The notes: generated by a model from the sequence alone, not told the origin. A stretch of 64,000 bases of DNA from Bacteroides sp. (GCA_014802445.1 JAAVCF010000008.1:62001-126000); one strand, 5' to 3'; shown: positions 1-9,909, counted from the first letter of the stretch. Numbers and translations: made by a program.

Positions 1-645
1 AAACACGAATGAGCCGAGCCGAGAGTAAATTTCGGGCACATGGGCATCGGGAGAGAGAGTGCGCAGATTGAAATGTCCTAAAAACAGCGTTATGGGTGTG
101 AAAACAGACAGGCAAACACATACAGAAGCAAGGAACCTTTCAACAGACGAACCTATATTAAACAGAAACTCAAGCGAGACGCCAATGATTATGATTGCAA
201 TGGCAAAAAGCACACTGATGAGCAAACACTTGAAAAAGGCAGTAATCAGGGTGAAACTCTCGGAAGTGTTACAGCGCCGTGGCGGGAAAAATATGGCTGT
301 AAAAGCCAGGATAGAAGTGAACGAAACAGCGGTGACTCTCCGGATGCCTTGGTCAACATAGCAATAATAATAGGCGTTGGCCGCGGCCAACACGATGGCA
401 GCAAAAACAGAAAAATAGTAAGCCTTGCCACGCTTACGGCTCCATGAAGTGGCGACAGCGGCAAAGAGCAGTCCAAGGCCGGAGAAGATTATGCGCGAAC
501 TATTACACCCATAATCTGCATAAATTGTAATAATCAGCGCAATGGAGAACAGTGTGGTGAACGCCATGGGGACAGGCGCATTTCGCCAAGCCGAGGCGAA
601 AAGACGTCGGGGATTAAGGCCGGAGAAGGAGAGGGGAGAGATCAT
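1..645 (-). CDS. Multi-pass membrane protein, partial (DUF4153-like)
   Basis: An uninterrupted minus-strand frame of 215 codons begins at 645 and leaves the window at base 1, so the C-terminus is missing. The ATG overlaps the prfA stop codon as ATGA, which suggests translational coupling to prfA. The product is very hydrophobic, with about six candidate membrane segments separated by short basic loops (for example around residues 24-34, 44-55, 66-80 and 125-150). The pattern and the charged N-terminus recall the DUF4153 integral membrane proteins of Bacteroidetes, but I see no diagnostic motif. The function is unknown and the family name is tentative. Confidence 0.6.
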   Translation of the reverse strand, partial: MISPLSFSGLNPRRLFASAWRNAPVPMAFTTLFSIALIITIYADYGCNSSRIIFSGLGLLFAAVATSWSRKRGKAYYFSVFAAIVLAAANAYYYCYVDQGIRRVTAVSFTSILAFTAIFFPPRRCNTSESFTLITAFFKCLLISVLFAIAIIIIGVSLEFLFNIGSSVERFLASVCVCLSVFTPITLFLGHFNLRTLSPDAHVPEIYSRLGSFVF

Positions 646-1751
646 AATTCGGCTTCTTTGAGCTTTTCGGCATTTTCGGCCACAATGAGATGGTCAATGA
701 CATCCTGAATGTCGCCGTCAACGAAAGCCTGGAGATTGTAAATGGTGTAGTTTATGCGATGGTCCGTGATTCGGCCCTGCGGATAATTGTAGGTGCGGAT
801 TTTGGCCGAGCGGTCGCCGGTGGACACGAGAGTCTTGCGGCGGGAAGCAATGTCATCAATATACTTCTGATGCTCGCGGTCATATATATATGTGCGGAGG
901 CGAGAGAGGGCACGCTCCTTATTTTTGGGCTGGTCACGAGTTTCGGTACACTCAATGAGGATTTCATCGGTTTCACCCGTGTTTGGGTTCTTCCACATGT
1001 AGCGCAAGCGCACACCTGACTCAACCTTGTTGACATTCTGGCCGCCGGCACCACCGCTTCGGAAAGTGTCCCACTTAATCTCGCCCTCATTGATTTCAAC
1101 GTCAAACGGCTCCGCCTCCGGAAGAACGGCCACAGTGGCCGCCGAAGTGTGGACGCGCCCCTGAGTTTCAGTGGCAGGGACACGCTGCACGCGGTGGACA
1201 CCACTCTCATACTTCAGAATGCCGTAGACACCGTCGCCGCTTACGGCCATCACCACCTCCTTGAAACCTCCGGCAGCGCCCTCGCTGGCTGAGGTGACGG
1301 CCACGCTCCATCCGCGCGACTCGCAATAACGGGTGTACATCTTAAAAAGGTCACCGGCAAAGATGGCTGCCTCGTCGCCACCGGTTCCGGCACGAATTTC
1401 AAGGATAGCATTCTTGGAATCCTCAGGGTCGGCCGGCACAAGCATCAGCTTTATGGACTCCTCAAGCTCAGGGAGTGACTTCTGCGCCCGGTCAAGCTCC
1501 TCACGGGCCAAATCGCGCAAATCGGCGTCAGTCTCGGCATCGAGGATTGAGCGAGCCTCGTCAATAGTGTCAAGCGCAGCCTTGTAGCGACGCGTTTCGG
1601 CAATGAGTTTTTCAAGCTCCTTGTATTCCTTAGAGAGCCTGACATAACGCTTCATATCAGCGATGACATCGGGGTCAGTGATGAGAGTGCTGACCTCCTC
1701 AAAACGCGACTCAATGCCGTCGAGGCGGCTCAAAAGGGAATTTTCAGACAT
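642..1751 (-). CDS. prfA: Peptide chain release factor 1
   Basis: Class I release factor that reads UAA and UAG in the ribosomal A site and triggers hydrolysis of peptidyl-tRNA. With the start at 1751 it has 369 residues, the usual RF1 length. The PAT codon-recognition tripeptide lies near residue 193 in RVPATETQGRVHTSA, and the universal GGQ catalytic motif near residue 237 in SGGAGGQNVNKVESG. An in-frame ATG at 1775 would add eight residues, but it overlaps a -7 promoter element (1773-1780), so 1751 is preferred. The stop overlaps the next minus-strand gene by 4 nt. Confidence 0.96.
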   Translation of the reverse strand: MSENSLLSRLDGIESRFEEVSTLITDPDVIADMKRYVRLSKEYKELEKLIAETRRYKAALDTIDEARSILDAETDADLRDLAREELDRAQKSLPELEESIKLMLVPADPEDSKNAILEIRAGTGGDEAAIFAGDLFKMYTRYCESRGWSVAVTSASEGAAGGFKEVVMAVSGDGVYGILKYESGVHRVQRVPATETQGRVHTSAATVAVLPEAEPFDVEINEGEIKWDTFRSGGAGGQNVNKVESGVRLRYMWKNPNTGETDEILIECTETRDQPKNKERALSRLRTYIYDREHQKYIDDIASRRKTLVSTGDRSAKIRTYNYPQGRITDHRINYTIYNLQAFVDGDIQDVIDHLIVAENAEKLKEAEL

Positions 1752-1772
1752 AGGATTATAAAAAACTTTTGG

Positions 1773-1780
1773 CAAAGGTA
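1773..1780 (-). promoter_or_regulatory. -7 element for prfA
   Basis: The minus strand reads TACCTTTG, a full match to the Bacteroidetes TAnnTTTG box. It predicts a start site near 1767 and a leader of about 15 nt before the ATG at 1751. No TTTG box is visible at the expected upstream distance. Confidence 0.5.
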
Positions 1781-1803
1781 ATCATTTTTGACAGCATTTT
1801 TGT

Positions 1804-1811
1804 TAATTTTG
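1804..1811 (+). promoter_or_regulatory. -7 element for tig
   Basis: TAATTTTG matches TAnnTTTG. It would start transcription near 1816 and leave a leader of about 90 nt before trigger factor. No clear -33 box is seen at 19-21 nt. Confidence 0.45.
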
Positions 1812-1908
1812 CGCATTGAATGAGTGACCGGCGCCTTTCCTTGACCCTGCCGCTGGGCACTTCTTATGAAAATTACGAACCAAAATCAATTCAGAATAAA
1901 CTAACTGT

Positions 1909-3270
1909 ATGGAAGTATCACTTCAGAAAAACGGCGAGGTCAGCGCTCGCCTTACCGTCAATGTAGTCGAGGCTGACTATAAGGACAAGGTTGTGAAAGA
2001 CCTCAAGGAAATCGGCAAGACCCACGCCATCCCCGGCTTCCGCAAGGGCCACGTGCCCTTCGGCGAACTCCAGCGCCGCTTCGGCCGCCAGGTTACGAGC
2101 GACGTTATCAACCGCGTGGTTTATGACGCCGTTACCGACTATCTTCGCGAAAACAAAATCGACATTCTCGGCGAGCCCCTTCCCGTGGAAGTGGTGGAGC
2201 TTGACCTGAAGAACAAGAAAGACTTCACTTTCGAATATGACCTTGCCCTGACCCCCGCGCTGGACGTGAAGGTTGACAAGGACATCACCGTACCTTACTA
2301 CACCATTGCCGTGAGCGACGAAATGCTCAACGAGCAGGATGCCGCACTGCGCAAGCGCTTCGGCGCCCAGATTCCCGGCGAGGAAATGGAAGCTGACGCC
2401 CTGGTTAAGGGTGCGCTCATGCAGCTCAACGAAGACGGCACTGTGAACGACAATGAAGGCGCCATCCAGGTGGTGAGCGGCATTGTAGCTCCCATGTACT
2501 TCAAGAGCAAGGAAGAGGCAGCCAAGTTTGACGGCAAGAAGGTGGGCGACAAGGTTGTGTTCAACCCCTGGAACACCTGCAACGGCGACCCCGTGGAACT
2601 GTCATCAATGCTCCAGATTGACAAGGAGATTGCCGGCGACGTTAAGAGCGACTTCGAGATGGCTATCTCTGAAATCATCGTGGTTCGCCCCGCAGAGCTC
2701 GGTGAGGAATTCTACACCAACGTGTTCGGCAAGGACAAGGTGCACAACGAAGAGGAATACCGTGCAGCCCTCAAGGATATGATTGCCGGTCAGCTTTCAG
2801 GCAACAGCGAAATCCTGTTCCGTCAGGAAGCCCAGAAGGCACTGCTCGACAAGTACGGCAAGATGACCTTTGCCGACGACCTGCTGAAGAAGTGGCTCAT
2901 GGGCCGCAACGAAGGTCTGAACGAAGAGAACATCGACGAAGAGTATCAGAAGCTCCTCCCCGGCCTTGAATGGCAGCTTATCAGCGACCGCATTGCCCGT
3001 CAGGCCGACATCAAGCTCGAAGAGTCAGACCTCCTGGGCTACGCCAAGATGATGGCAGCCCGCCAGTTTGCCCAGTACGGCATGACCAACCTCGACGAGG
3101 AAATCATCACCAACTACGCCAAGCAGATGCTCGGTGACAAGAACTACCGCAACCGCCTGATTGAGCAGGTGGGCGACATCAAGCTCTTCACCGCCATCAA
3201 GGATATGGTCAATGTTGACAACAAGGAAGTATCGCTCGACGAATTCAAGGAAATTGCCGAGAAGGCATAA
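1909..3270 (+). CDS. tig: Trigger factor (ribosome-associated chaperone)
   Basis: Chaperone that docks at the ribosomal exit tunnel and shields nascent chains. The N-terminal ribosome-binding signature GFRKGHVP is at residues 43-50. The middle third, where a peptidyl-prolyl isomerase domain would sit, is divergent, and the C-terminal arm region is helical and charged. It is 453 residues, close to the usual length. The order tig-clpP-clpX is the classic proteostasis cluster. Here a 16-bp hairpin and a separate promoter divide tig from clpP, so the protease genes can be expressed independently. The ATG follows an A-rich leader. Confidence 0.93.
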   Translation: MEVSLQKNGEVSARLTVNVVEADYKDKVVKDLKEIGKTHAIPGFRKGHVPFGELQRRFGRQVTSDVINRVVYDAVTDYLRENKIDILGEPLPVEVVELDLKNKKDFTFEYDLALTPALDVKVDKDITVPYYTIAVSDEMLNEQDAALRKRFGAQIPGEEMEADALVKGALMQLNEDGTVNDNEGAIQVVSGIVAPMYFKSKEEAAKFDGKKVGDKVVFNPWNTCNGDPVELSSMLQIDKEIAGDVKSDFEMAISEIIVVRPAELGEEFYTNVFGKDKVHNEEEYRAALKDMIAGQLSGNSEILFRQEAQKALLDKYGKMTFADDLLKKWLMGRNEGLNEENIDEEYQKLLPGLEWQLISDRIARQADIKLEESDLLGYAKMMAARQFAQYGMTNLDEEIITNYAKQMLGDKNYRNRLIEQVGDIKLFTAIKDMVNVDNKEVSLDEFKEIAEKA

Positions 3271-3300
3271 TCGCCCCAGACGACAACACTGAAAAATCAT

Positions 3301-3336
3301 AAGCGTCCCGCAGCCATGACTGGCTGCGGGACGCTT
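3301..3336 (+). terminator. Perfect 16-bp hairpin after tig
   Basis: Arms 3301-3316 and 3321-3336 pair perfectly around a TGAC loop, 31 nt after the tig stop. The T-tract is short (CTTTGC), so termination may be partial. The hairpin separates tig from the clpP promoter. Confidence 0.7.
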
Positions 3337-3444
3337 TGCATTGAAAAGAGGGGTAAAATGTTATAAAACAATGTGAGGAGCGTGGATGTTATAGAGAAAA
3401 ACGGACATAAACGGTGCAAAATGGCCACAAAAAAAATTGTGGAT

Positions 3445-3475
3445 TTTGCATAAAGAAGATTTTTTTGTAATTTTG
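3445..3475 (+). promoter_or_regulatory. clpP promoter (-33 and -7 boxes)
   Basis: TTTG at 3445-3448 and TAATTTTG at 3468-3475 are 19 nt apart, a full match to the Bacteroidetes housekeeping promoter. The start site should be near 3480, about 24 nt before the clpP ATG. Confidence 0.8.
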
Positions 3476-3503
3476 GAATTAAATAGCAAACAATAGTCAC
3501 AAA

Positions 3504-4181
3504 ATGAACAACGACTTTCGCAACTACGCAGTGAAGCATCTGGGGATGAACGGTCTCGCACTTGACCAGTACACCTCTACAATCAACTCAAGCTATATCT
3601 CTCCTACAATCATTGAGGAACGCCAGCTCAATGTGGCTCAGATGGACGTGTTTTCACGTCTGATGATGGACCGCATCATCTTCATGAGCACCGATGTGAA
3701 CGACTACACCGCCACCGTGGTTCAGGGTCAGCTCCTTTACCTTGACTCAGTGGACCCCGGCAAGGATATCTCAATCTATCTGAATTCACCCGGCGGCTCA
3801 GTGTCGGCCGGTCTGGGCCTTTATGACACCATGCAGTTTATCAAGAGCGATGTGTCAACCATCTGCATCGGCATGGCCGCATCGATGGCTGCCGTGCTGC
3901 TCGTGGCCGGCGAGAAAGGGAAGCGCTTTGCACTTCCTCACAGCCGCGTGATGATCCATCAGCCGCTTGGCGGTGTGCAGGGTCAGGCGAGCGACATTGA
4001 AATCACCGCCCGCGAGATTCTCAAATACAAGCGCGAACTTTACGGCATCATCTCGTCACACTCCGGCCAGCCTATCGAGAAGGTGGAACGTGACGGCGAC
4101 CGTGACTTCTGGATGACCGCCGATGAGGCCAAGGCCTACGGCATGATTGACGAAGTGCTCAACCCCCGCGCAGGCAAATAA
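3504..4181 (+). CDS. clpP: ATP-dependent Clp protease proteolytic subunit
   Basis: Serine peptidase that forms the double-heptamer chamber of the ClpXP protease. The catalytic triad is visible as Ser127 (GMAASMAA), His152 (IHQPLGG) and Asp201 (GDRDFWM), with the same spacing as the E. coli enzyme. It is 225 residues, including a roughly 30-residue N-terminal extension that may be a cleaved propeptide. Its own consensus promoter lies upstream. clpX follows after only 6 nt, so the peptidase and its unfoldase are co-transcribed. Confidence 0.97.
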   Translation: MNNDFRNYAVKHLGMNGLALDQYTSTINSSYISPTIIEERQLNVAQMDVFSRLMMDRIIFMSTDVNDYTATVVQGQLLYLDSVDPGKDISIYLNSPGGSVSAGLGLYDTMQFIKSDVSTICIGMAASMAAVLLVAGEKGKRFALPHSRVMIHQPLGGVQGQASDIEITAREILKYKRELYGIISSHSGQPIEKVERDGDRDFWMTADEAKAYGMIDEVLNPRAGK

Positions 4182-4187
4182 CAGGAA

Positions 4188-5420
4188 ATGGCTAAGAAAC
4201 GAACCGAACCGGTCTGTACGTTCTGCGGACGCCCCGCGAGCATGAGCAGCATGCTCGTGCCGAGCGCCGTGGAGCCGACCACGATGATATGTGCAGAGTG
4301 CATTGAGCATATCCATGAAGCGCTCCGTGATTATAATCAAAAGGAGATTGAAGCTCAGGATGTGACAATGGACAATGTGCCCAAGCCCCGTGAGATTTTT
4401 GAATTCCTGAACCAGTATGTGATTGGTCAGGATGACGCCAAGCGCTATCTCTCGGTGGCCGTTTACAATCATTACAAGCGCCTGGCCCAGCATAATGATG
4501 ATGTGGACATTGAAAAGAGCAACATCATTATGGTGGGACCCACCGGCACCGGCAAGACCCTTCTTGCCAAAACCATCGCCAGGCTGCTGGATGTGCCTTT
4601 CGCCATTGTTGACGCCACGGTGCTGACCGAGGCGGGCTATGTGGGCGAGGACATCGAGAGCCTGCTCACCCGCCTGCTCCAGGCCGCTGACTACGACGTG
4701 GAGAAAGCCGAGCGCGGTATTGTGTTCATTGACGAGATTGACAAGATTGCCCGCAAGGGTGACAATCCGTCGATTACCCGCGATGTGTCGGGCGAAGGGG
4801 TTCAGCAGGGTCTGCTGAAGCTTCTTGAGGGGTCAATAGTGAATGTTCCCCCTCAGGGAGGCCGCAAGCATCCCGAGCAGAAGATGATTGCCGTTGACAC
4901 GAAGAACATCCTCTTTATTTGCGGCGGTGCCTTTGACGGCATTGAGCGCAAGATTGCTCACCGACTGAACACTCATGTGGTGGGCTATGCAGGCACGAAG
5001 ACCCGCAGCCGTGTCAACTCTGACAACTATCTGCAGTATGTGGCCCCTCAGGACCTGAAATCATTCGGACTCATCCCCGAAATCATAGGCCGCCTGCCGC
5101 TGCTTGTTCACCTTGACCCCCTTGACCGTGAAGCGTTACTGAGAGTTCTCACCGAACCTAAGAACGCCATCACCCGCCAGTATGAGAAAATCTTCGCCAT
5201 GGACGGAGTGAAGCTCACCTTCGCGCCCGAGACCCTTGAACTTATTGTTGACAAGGCAATAGAGTATAAGCTCGGTGCCCGCGGCCTCCGTTCAATAGTT
5301 GAGTCAATCATGATTGACGCCATGTTTGAAGTTCCCTCCACTGACGTCAAGGAGCTCATCATCACAAAAGAATATGCCGAAGAGAAGCTTGCAAAAGCCA
5401 ACTTCGCGTCAAATATCTGA
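4188..5420 (+). CDS. clpX: ATP-dependent Clp protease ATP-binding subunit ClpX
   Basis: AAA+ unfoldase that recognises, unfolds and threads substrates into ClpP. The N-terminal zinc-binding domain has Cys10, Cys13, Cys35 and Cys38. The Walker A motif GPTGTGKT is at residues 117-124, the pore-loop motif GYVGE at about 150-154, and the Walker B motif IVFIDEID at about 178-185. It is 410 residues, standard for the family. It lies 6 nt downstream of clpP in the same operon. Confidence 0.97.
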   Translation: MAKKRTEPVCTFCGRPASMSSMLVPSAVEPTTMICAECIEHIHEALRDYNQKEIEAQDVTMDNVPKPREIFEFLNQYVIGQDDAKRYLSVAVYNHYKRLAQHNDDVDIEKSNIIMVGPTGTGKTLLAKTIARLLDVPFAIVDATVLTEAGYVGEDIESLLTRLLQAADYDVEKAERGIVFIDEIDKIARKGDNPSITRDVSGEGVQQGLLKLLEGSIVNVPPQGGRKHPEQKMIAVDTKNILFICGGAFDGIERKIAHRLNTHVVGYAGTKTRSRVNSDNYLQYVAPQDLKSFGLIPEIIGRLPLLVHLDPLDREALLRVLTEPKNAITRQYEKIFAMDGVKLTFAPETLELIVDKAIEYKLGARGLRSIVESIMIDAMFEVPSTDVKELIITKEYAEEKLAKANFASNI

Positions 5421-5519
5421 CCCGCCTCTCCACAAATCAATCTGTAAAAAACAAATTACCCCGCAATCGATTGTCATCCGACAGATAGTTTTTCCAACCA
5501 TCACTCACATCTCTTCTCA

Positions 5520-7709
5520 ATGACCAGCATGACTGACACTAACTCTCTCCGCAAGGCACTCAAACTCCACTTTGGCTTTGACGCCTTCAAGGGTAATCAG
5601 GAAGCCATCATCAGTTCGCTGATGGAGGGCAATGACACGTTTGTGCTCATGCCCACCGGTGGCGGCAAATCACTGTGTTATCAGCTCCCGGCCCTGCTCA
5701 TGGAAGGCACCGCAATCATCATCTCTCCGCTGATTGCGCTGATGAAAAACCAGGTTGACGCTATCCGTAACATCAGCGAGACGGACCATATAGCCCACTT
5801 CCTGAATTCGTCGCTCAACAAGGCCGCCATTGACCAGGTGAAGTCAGACATCACCTCCGGCAAGACGCGGCTGCTCTATGTGGCGCCGGAGTCGCTGACC
5901 AAAGAGGAGAACATTGAGTTTCTGAAAACGGTGCCCATCTCATTCTATGCTGTTGACGAGGCCCACTGCATCTCGGAGTGGGGCCACGACTTCCGCCCGG
6001 AGTATCGCCGCATCCGCCCGATCATCAATGAGATTTGCCCCCGTCCCGTGATAGCCCTGACCGCCACGGCCACCCCCAAGGTGCAGCATGACATTCAGAA
6101 AAATCTCGGGATGCAGAATGCCAAAGTGTTCAAGTCGTCATTCAATCGCTCCAATCTTTACTACGAGGTAAGACCCAAGACCGTGACGTCTGACCGCGAC
6201 ATCATTAAATTTATCAAGGACAACCCCGGAAAGTCAGGCATCATCTACTGCCTGAGCCGCAAAAAGGTGGAGGAGCTTGCCCAGATGCTGCAGGTTAACG
6301 ACATCAAGGCCCTGGCTTACCATGCCGGCATGGACAGCGCCACCCGCAACGCCAATCAAGATGCATTTTTGCTTGAGAAGGTGGATGTGATTGTGGCCAC
6401 CATTGCATTCGGCATGGGCATCGACAAGCCCGATGTGAGATTCGTGATACACTACGACATGCCCAAATCGCTCGAAGGTTACTATCAGGAAACCGGACGC
6501 GCAGGCCGCGACGGCGGAGAAGGGCAGTGTGTCACCTTCTACTCGGCCAAGGACCTTCAGAAGATGGAGAAATTCATGCAGGGAAAGCCTATTTCCGAAC
6601 AGGAGATTGGCAAACAGCTGCTGCTTGAAACTGCCAGTTATGCCGAGTCAAGCGTGTGTCGCCGCAAGTCATTGCTACATTACTTCGGCGAAGAGTATGA
6701 CAAGGAAAACTGCGGAAACTGTGACAATTGCTTAAATCCCAAGAAAAAAGTGGACGCAAAAGACAATCTGTGTGCCGTCATTGAAACCGTGCTCGCTCTG
6801 AAAGAGAAATTCAAGGCTGACCATGTGTGTGCCGTAATGCTCGGCAATGCCAATGCCGATGTCAAAGGTTATCATCATGACGAACTTGAAGTATTCGGAT
6901 GCCAGCAGGGAAGCGACGAGCGTTTCCTCAATGCCGTAATCCGCCAAGCAATCATAGCCGGTTATCTCGACCGCGACATCGAGAACTACGGCTTGCTCAA
7001 GGTTACCCCCGAAGGTAAAAAATTCCTCAAAAAACCCACCGCTTTCAAAATCGTTGAGGACAATGACTTCAACGAAGAAGACGAGAGCGAAATCATAAAG
7101 AGCGGAGCATCCTGCGCCGCCGACACCGAGCTTTATTCCATCCTCAAGGACCTCCGCAAGAAGATAGCCAAGACCTTAGGGCTGCCTCCCTACGTGATTT
7201 TCCAGGACCCCTCGCTTGAGGCTATGGCCACGACCTATCCCGTGTCGATTGAAGAACTTCAGAACATTCCCGGAGTGGGGGCAGGCAAGGCCCGCCGCTA
7301 TGGCGAGGAATTTGTGAAGGTCATCAAGCGCCATGTAGAAGAAAATGAGATTGAGCGCCCCGAGGACATGCGAGTGCGTTCGGTGCCTAACAAATCGAAG
7401 CAGAAAATCGCCATCATTCAGGCTATTGACCGCAAGATACCCCTTGATGAACTGGCCGACTCAAAGGGCCTGGAATTCTCGGAACTCCTTGACGAGATTG
7501 AAGCCATTGTTTACTCCGGAACGCGCATCAACATCTCCTACTTCATTGACGAGGTGATGGATGACGATCATGAAGAGGACATCTTCGACTACTTCAAGGA
7601 AAGCGAGAGCGATGACCTCAAGGCAGCCATTGACGAACTGGGCAATGACTACACGGAGGATGAAATCCGCCTTGTGCGCATAAAATTCCTTTCAGAACTC
7701 GGCAACTGA
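5520..7709 (+). CDS. recQ: ATP-dependent DNA helicase RecQ
   Basis: 3'-5' superfamily 2 helicase acting in recombination and fork repair. The Walker A motif TGGGKS is at residues 46-51 and the DEAH box at 146-149, followed by the RecQ aromatic-rich stretch HCISEWGHDFRPEY. Downstream are helicase motif VI (QETGRAGRDG), a four-cysteine zinc site (C...CGNCDNC) and a winged-helix region. An HRDC domain at about residues 545-620 is followed by an acidic C-terminal extension. It is 729 residues, normal for Bacteroidetes. A second ATG three codons in (5529) is an alternative start. The stop overlaps ftsE as TGATG. Confidence 0.95.
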   Translation: MTSMTDTNSLRKALKLHFGFDAFKGNQEAIISSLMEGNDTFVLMPTGGGKSLCYQLPALLMEGTAIIISPLIALMKNQVDAIRNISETDHIAHFLNSSLNKAAIDQVKSDITSGKTRLLYVAPESLTKEENIEFLKTVPISFYAVDEAHCISEWGHDFRPEYRRIRPIINEICPRPVIALTATATPKVQHDIQKNLGMQNAKVFKSSFNRSNLYYEVRPKTVTSDRDIIKFIKDNPGKSGIIYCLSRKKVEELAQMLQVNDIKALAYHAGMDSATRNANQDAFLLEKVDVIVATIAFGMGIDKPDVRFVIHYDMPKSLEGYYQETGRAGRDGGEGQCVTFYSAKDLQKMEKFMQGKPISEQEIGKQLLLETASYAESSVCRRKSLLHYFGEEYDKENCGNCDNCLNPKKKVDAKDNLCAVIETVLALKEKFKADHVCAVMLGNANADVKGYHHDELEVFGCQQGSDERFLNAVIRQAIIAGYLDRDIENYGLLKVTPEGKKFLKKPTAFKIVEDNDFNEEDESEIIKSGASCAADTELYSILKDLRKKIAKTLGLPPYVIFQDPSLEAMATTYPVSIEELQNIPGVGAGKARRYGEEFVKVIKRHVEENEIERPEDMRVRSVPNKSKQKIAIIQAIDRKIPLDELADSKGLEFSELLDEIEAIVYSGTRINISYFIDEVMDDDHEEDIFDYFKESESDDLKAAIDELGNDYTEDEIRLVRIKFLSELGN

Positions 7710-8380
7710 TGGATAACGATGGGTCAATAATAAGCTATCGCGACGTAGAGATTCTGCGGAAGGAGCTCGTGGTGCTCAAGCACGTGGACATCGAGATTCC
7801 GCAGGGTCAGATGGTGTACCTGATGGGTAAGGTGGGGAGCGGCAAAAGTTCACTGCTCAAAACCATGTATGCCGAGGTGCCGATAGCCGCCGGTGAAGCC
7901 ACCGTGCTTGATTATGACCTGACGGAGATACGCCGCAAGCAGATTCCTTATCTGCGCCGCGAAATAGGCATCGTTTTTCAGGACTTCCAACTGCTGTCTG
8001 ACCGCACTGTCTATGAGAACCTCCTGTTTGTTCTCAAAGCCACAGGATGGAAGGACCGTGAAGAAATCGACGCCAGAATCGGCGAGGTGCTGGCGGAAGT
8101 GGAGATGGAGAAGAAGAACTATAAGTACCCCCACGAACTGTCAGGCGGCGAGCAGCAACGCATAGTCATAGCACGCGCGCTGCTCAACAGGCCCCGCCTG
8201 ATCCTTGCCGACGAGCCCACTGGCAATCTTGACCCCTCCACGGGCGAGAAGATTGTGAGCCGCCTGCTGGATATTGCCGAGAAAGGCACCACTGTAATTA
8301 TGGCCACCCATAACACCGGAATTGTGGAAAAATATCCCGCAAGAACTCTGGTTTGCGAAAACAAGCAGGTCAGAGAGTGA
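7709..8380 (+). CDS. ftsE: Cell division ABC transporter ATP-binding protein
   Basis: ATPase of the FtsEX type, which couples ATP hydrolysis at the septum to activation of peptidoglycan hydrolases. The Walker A motif GKVGSGKSS is near residue 40, followed by a Q-loop (VFQDFQLL), the signature LSGGEQQR and the Walker B motif LILADEPTGNLD. It has 223 residues and lacks any membrane domain. No ftsX lies next to it; the partner must be elsewhere. It overlaps the recQ stop by one base and is probably translationally coupled to it. Confidence 0.9.
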   Translation: MDNDGSIISYRDVEILRKELVVLKHVDIEIPQGQMVYLMGKVGSGKSSLLKTMYAEVPIAAGEATVLDYDLTEIRRKQIPYLRREIGIVFQDFQLLSDRTVYENLLFVLKATGWKDREEIDARIGEVLAEVEMEKKNYKYPHELSGGEQQRIVIARALLNRPRLILADEPTGNLDPSTGEKIVSRLLDIAEKGTTVIMATHNTGIVEKYPARTLVCENKQVRE

Positions 8381-8400
8381 CATAATTAGGAAAAATGTAG

Positions 8401-8408
8401 TAACTTTG
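8401..8408 (+). promoter_or_regulatory. -7 element for nusB
   Basis: TAACTTTG matches TAnnTTTG 45 nt before the nusB ATG. No TTTG lies at the expected -33 distance. Confidence 0.45.
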
Positions 8409-8453
8409 CACCTCTCAAACCTCAAAGCAGTAAAGATTCAAGAGCAGTAAGTC

Positions 8454-9878
8454 ATGATAAATCGAGTTTTGATAAGAATTAAGGTTGTCCAGATGCTATA
8501 TTCCTATCTGTTGACACAGAGTGAGTTCCGCATCATCCCCGCACCTGAGAGTGAATCGCGTGACCAGCGCTACGCTCATAAACTCTATCTCGACACCCTG
8601 CTGCTGATTCTTGAGCTGTCAGGTTGGGAAGTGCACAACCGTTCACGCCTGCCCCTTGCGGCTCCTGCCCCGCTGCATGACAGCAAGATGGCCCGCTCGC
8701 TTCACGCCAATCAGGACCTCCACAGTGTGATGATGCGAGCTGATAACGGCATTGACAACTTCAACTCGTGCCTCGACACACTGCTTGACGCAGTGACCAC
8801 CTCATCGGCCTACAGAAGCTACATCCGCACCAAGGACCGCGATATCCCCGAAGATGTGAAATTCTGGGACATCATCCTCAAGACCGTGATTGCAAAGAGC
8901 CCTGACTTTGAGGCATGCGCCCGCAAGGACCCCGAATTCACCCTCTCAGGCATGGAGAAGGGACTGGCAATGGCGTCAGAAACGCTGAACAGCTACGGCG
9001 ACACACGCCGAATGTTTAAGGAAGCCTCTGTGGCCCTGGGCAAATCGCTTGACAAAGCCTATGAGCTTTATCACGCACTGCTGATGCTTCCCCTGGAGCT
9101 GACACAGCTTCAGAGCATGCGCCTTGACGACGCAAAGCACAAGTATCTCCCCACGGAGCAGGACCTCAATCCCTCGATGCGCTTTGTGGACAACAAATTT
9201 GTGCAGGCCCTCGGAGAGAGCACTGACCTTGAGGAGTACCTTAAAGACAACCCCTTCAGCTGGGATAACGACCCGCTACTGCTGAAGTCGCTCCTCGATA
9301 AGATTCTGGAAAGCGAAGCCTACAAGGAATACATGGCAGGGCAGGGGGAGACCACACTTGCTGAAGATGCCGAGCTGTGGAGAAAGCTTTTCCGCCAGGT
9401 GATTCTGCCCAGCGATGACCTTGCCGAGACCCTTGAGTCAAAGTCCGTTTACTGGAACGATGACCTGGACATTATGGGTACCTTCGTGCTCAAAACCGTC
9501 AAGCACTTCGCTGCAGTCAAGGAAGGTGAGAGCGTGAGCCTCCTGCCTAAATTCAAGGACAAGGAAGATGAAGTTTTCGGCCCCAACCTGTTTGTGTCGG
9601 CCGTTAAGAAGCGCGACATGTGTCGCGAACTGATTGACAAATTCATCAATCAGTCAACCTGGGACACCGAGCGCCTGGCGTTTATGGACATCGTGATTAT
9701 GACCGCTGCCATCACCGAGCTCCTCGATTATCCCGCAATCCCCATCCCGGTTACTCTCAACGAGTACATCGAGATTGCCAACAGCTACAGCACCCCCCGC
9801 AGCGGCGCGTTTATCAACGGCATTCTCTACTCGGTGATAAATCACCTGAAAGAGGAGGGTAAGTTGCTCAAAAAGTAG
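8454..9878 (+). CDS. nusB: Transcription antitermination factor NusB, enlarged
   Basis: The C-terminal domain (about residues 385-474) is the NusB helical fold that binds boxA RNA with S10 during rRNA antitermination; LNEYIEIANSYSTP and GAFINGILYSVI are characteristic. The first 25 residues (MINRVLIRIKVVQMLYSYLL) and everything from about residue 197 onward follow the 300-residue Bacteroidetes NusB pattern as I recall it. Between them lie about 165 extra residues that resemble a diverged copy of residues 200-330. The total of 474 residues is therefore much longer than usual. It is expressed alone, with yajC following behind its own -7 element. Confidence 0.88.
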   Translation: MINRVLIRIKVVQMLYSYLLTQSEFRIIPAPESESRDQRYAHKLYLDTLLLILELSGWEVHNRSRLPLAAPAPLHDSKMARSLHANQDLHSVMMRADNGIDNFNSCLDTLLDAVTTSSAYRSYIRTKDRDIPEDVKFWDIILKTVIAKSPDFEACARKDPEFTLSGMEKGLAMASETLNSYGDTRRMFKEASVALGKSLDKAYELYHALLMLPLELTQLQSMRLDDAKHKYLPTEQDLNPSMRFVDNKFVQALGESTDLEEYLKDNPFSWDNDPLLLKSLLDKILESEAYKEYMAGQGETTLAEDAELWRKLFRQVILPSDDLAETLESKSVYWNDDLDIMGTFVLKTVKHFAAVKEGESVSLLPKFKDKEDEVFGPNLFVSAVKKRDMCRELIDKFINQSTWDTERLAFMDIVIMTAAITELLDYPAIPIPVTLNEYIEIANSYSTPRSGAFINGILYSVINHLKEEGKLLKK

Positions 9879-9886
9879 TATATTTG
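9879..9886 (+). promoter_or_regulatory. -7 element for yajC
   Basis: TATATTTG begins directly after the nusB stop and predicts a start site near 9892, about 18 nt before the yajC ATG. No -33 box is visible. Confidence 0.45.
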
Positions 9887-9909
9887 CAAAAACACTAACT
9901 TAAGATATA

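Noticed and set aside
1820-1966. A 48-codon frame upstream of and overlapping the start of tig
   Set aside because: It has no recognisable features and ends inside tig in another frame; an overlapping leader peptide is possible but nothing supports it.
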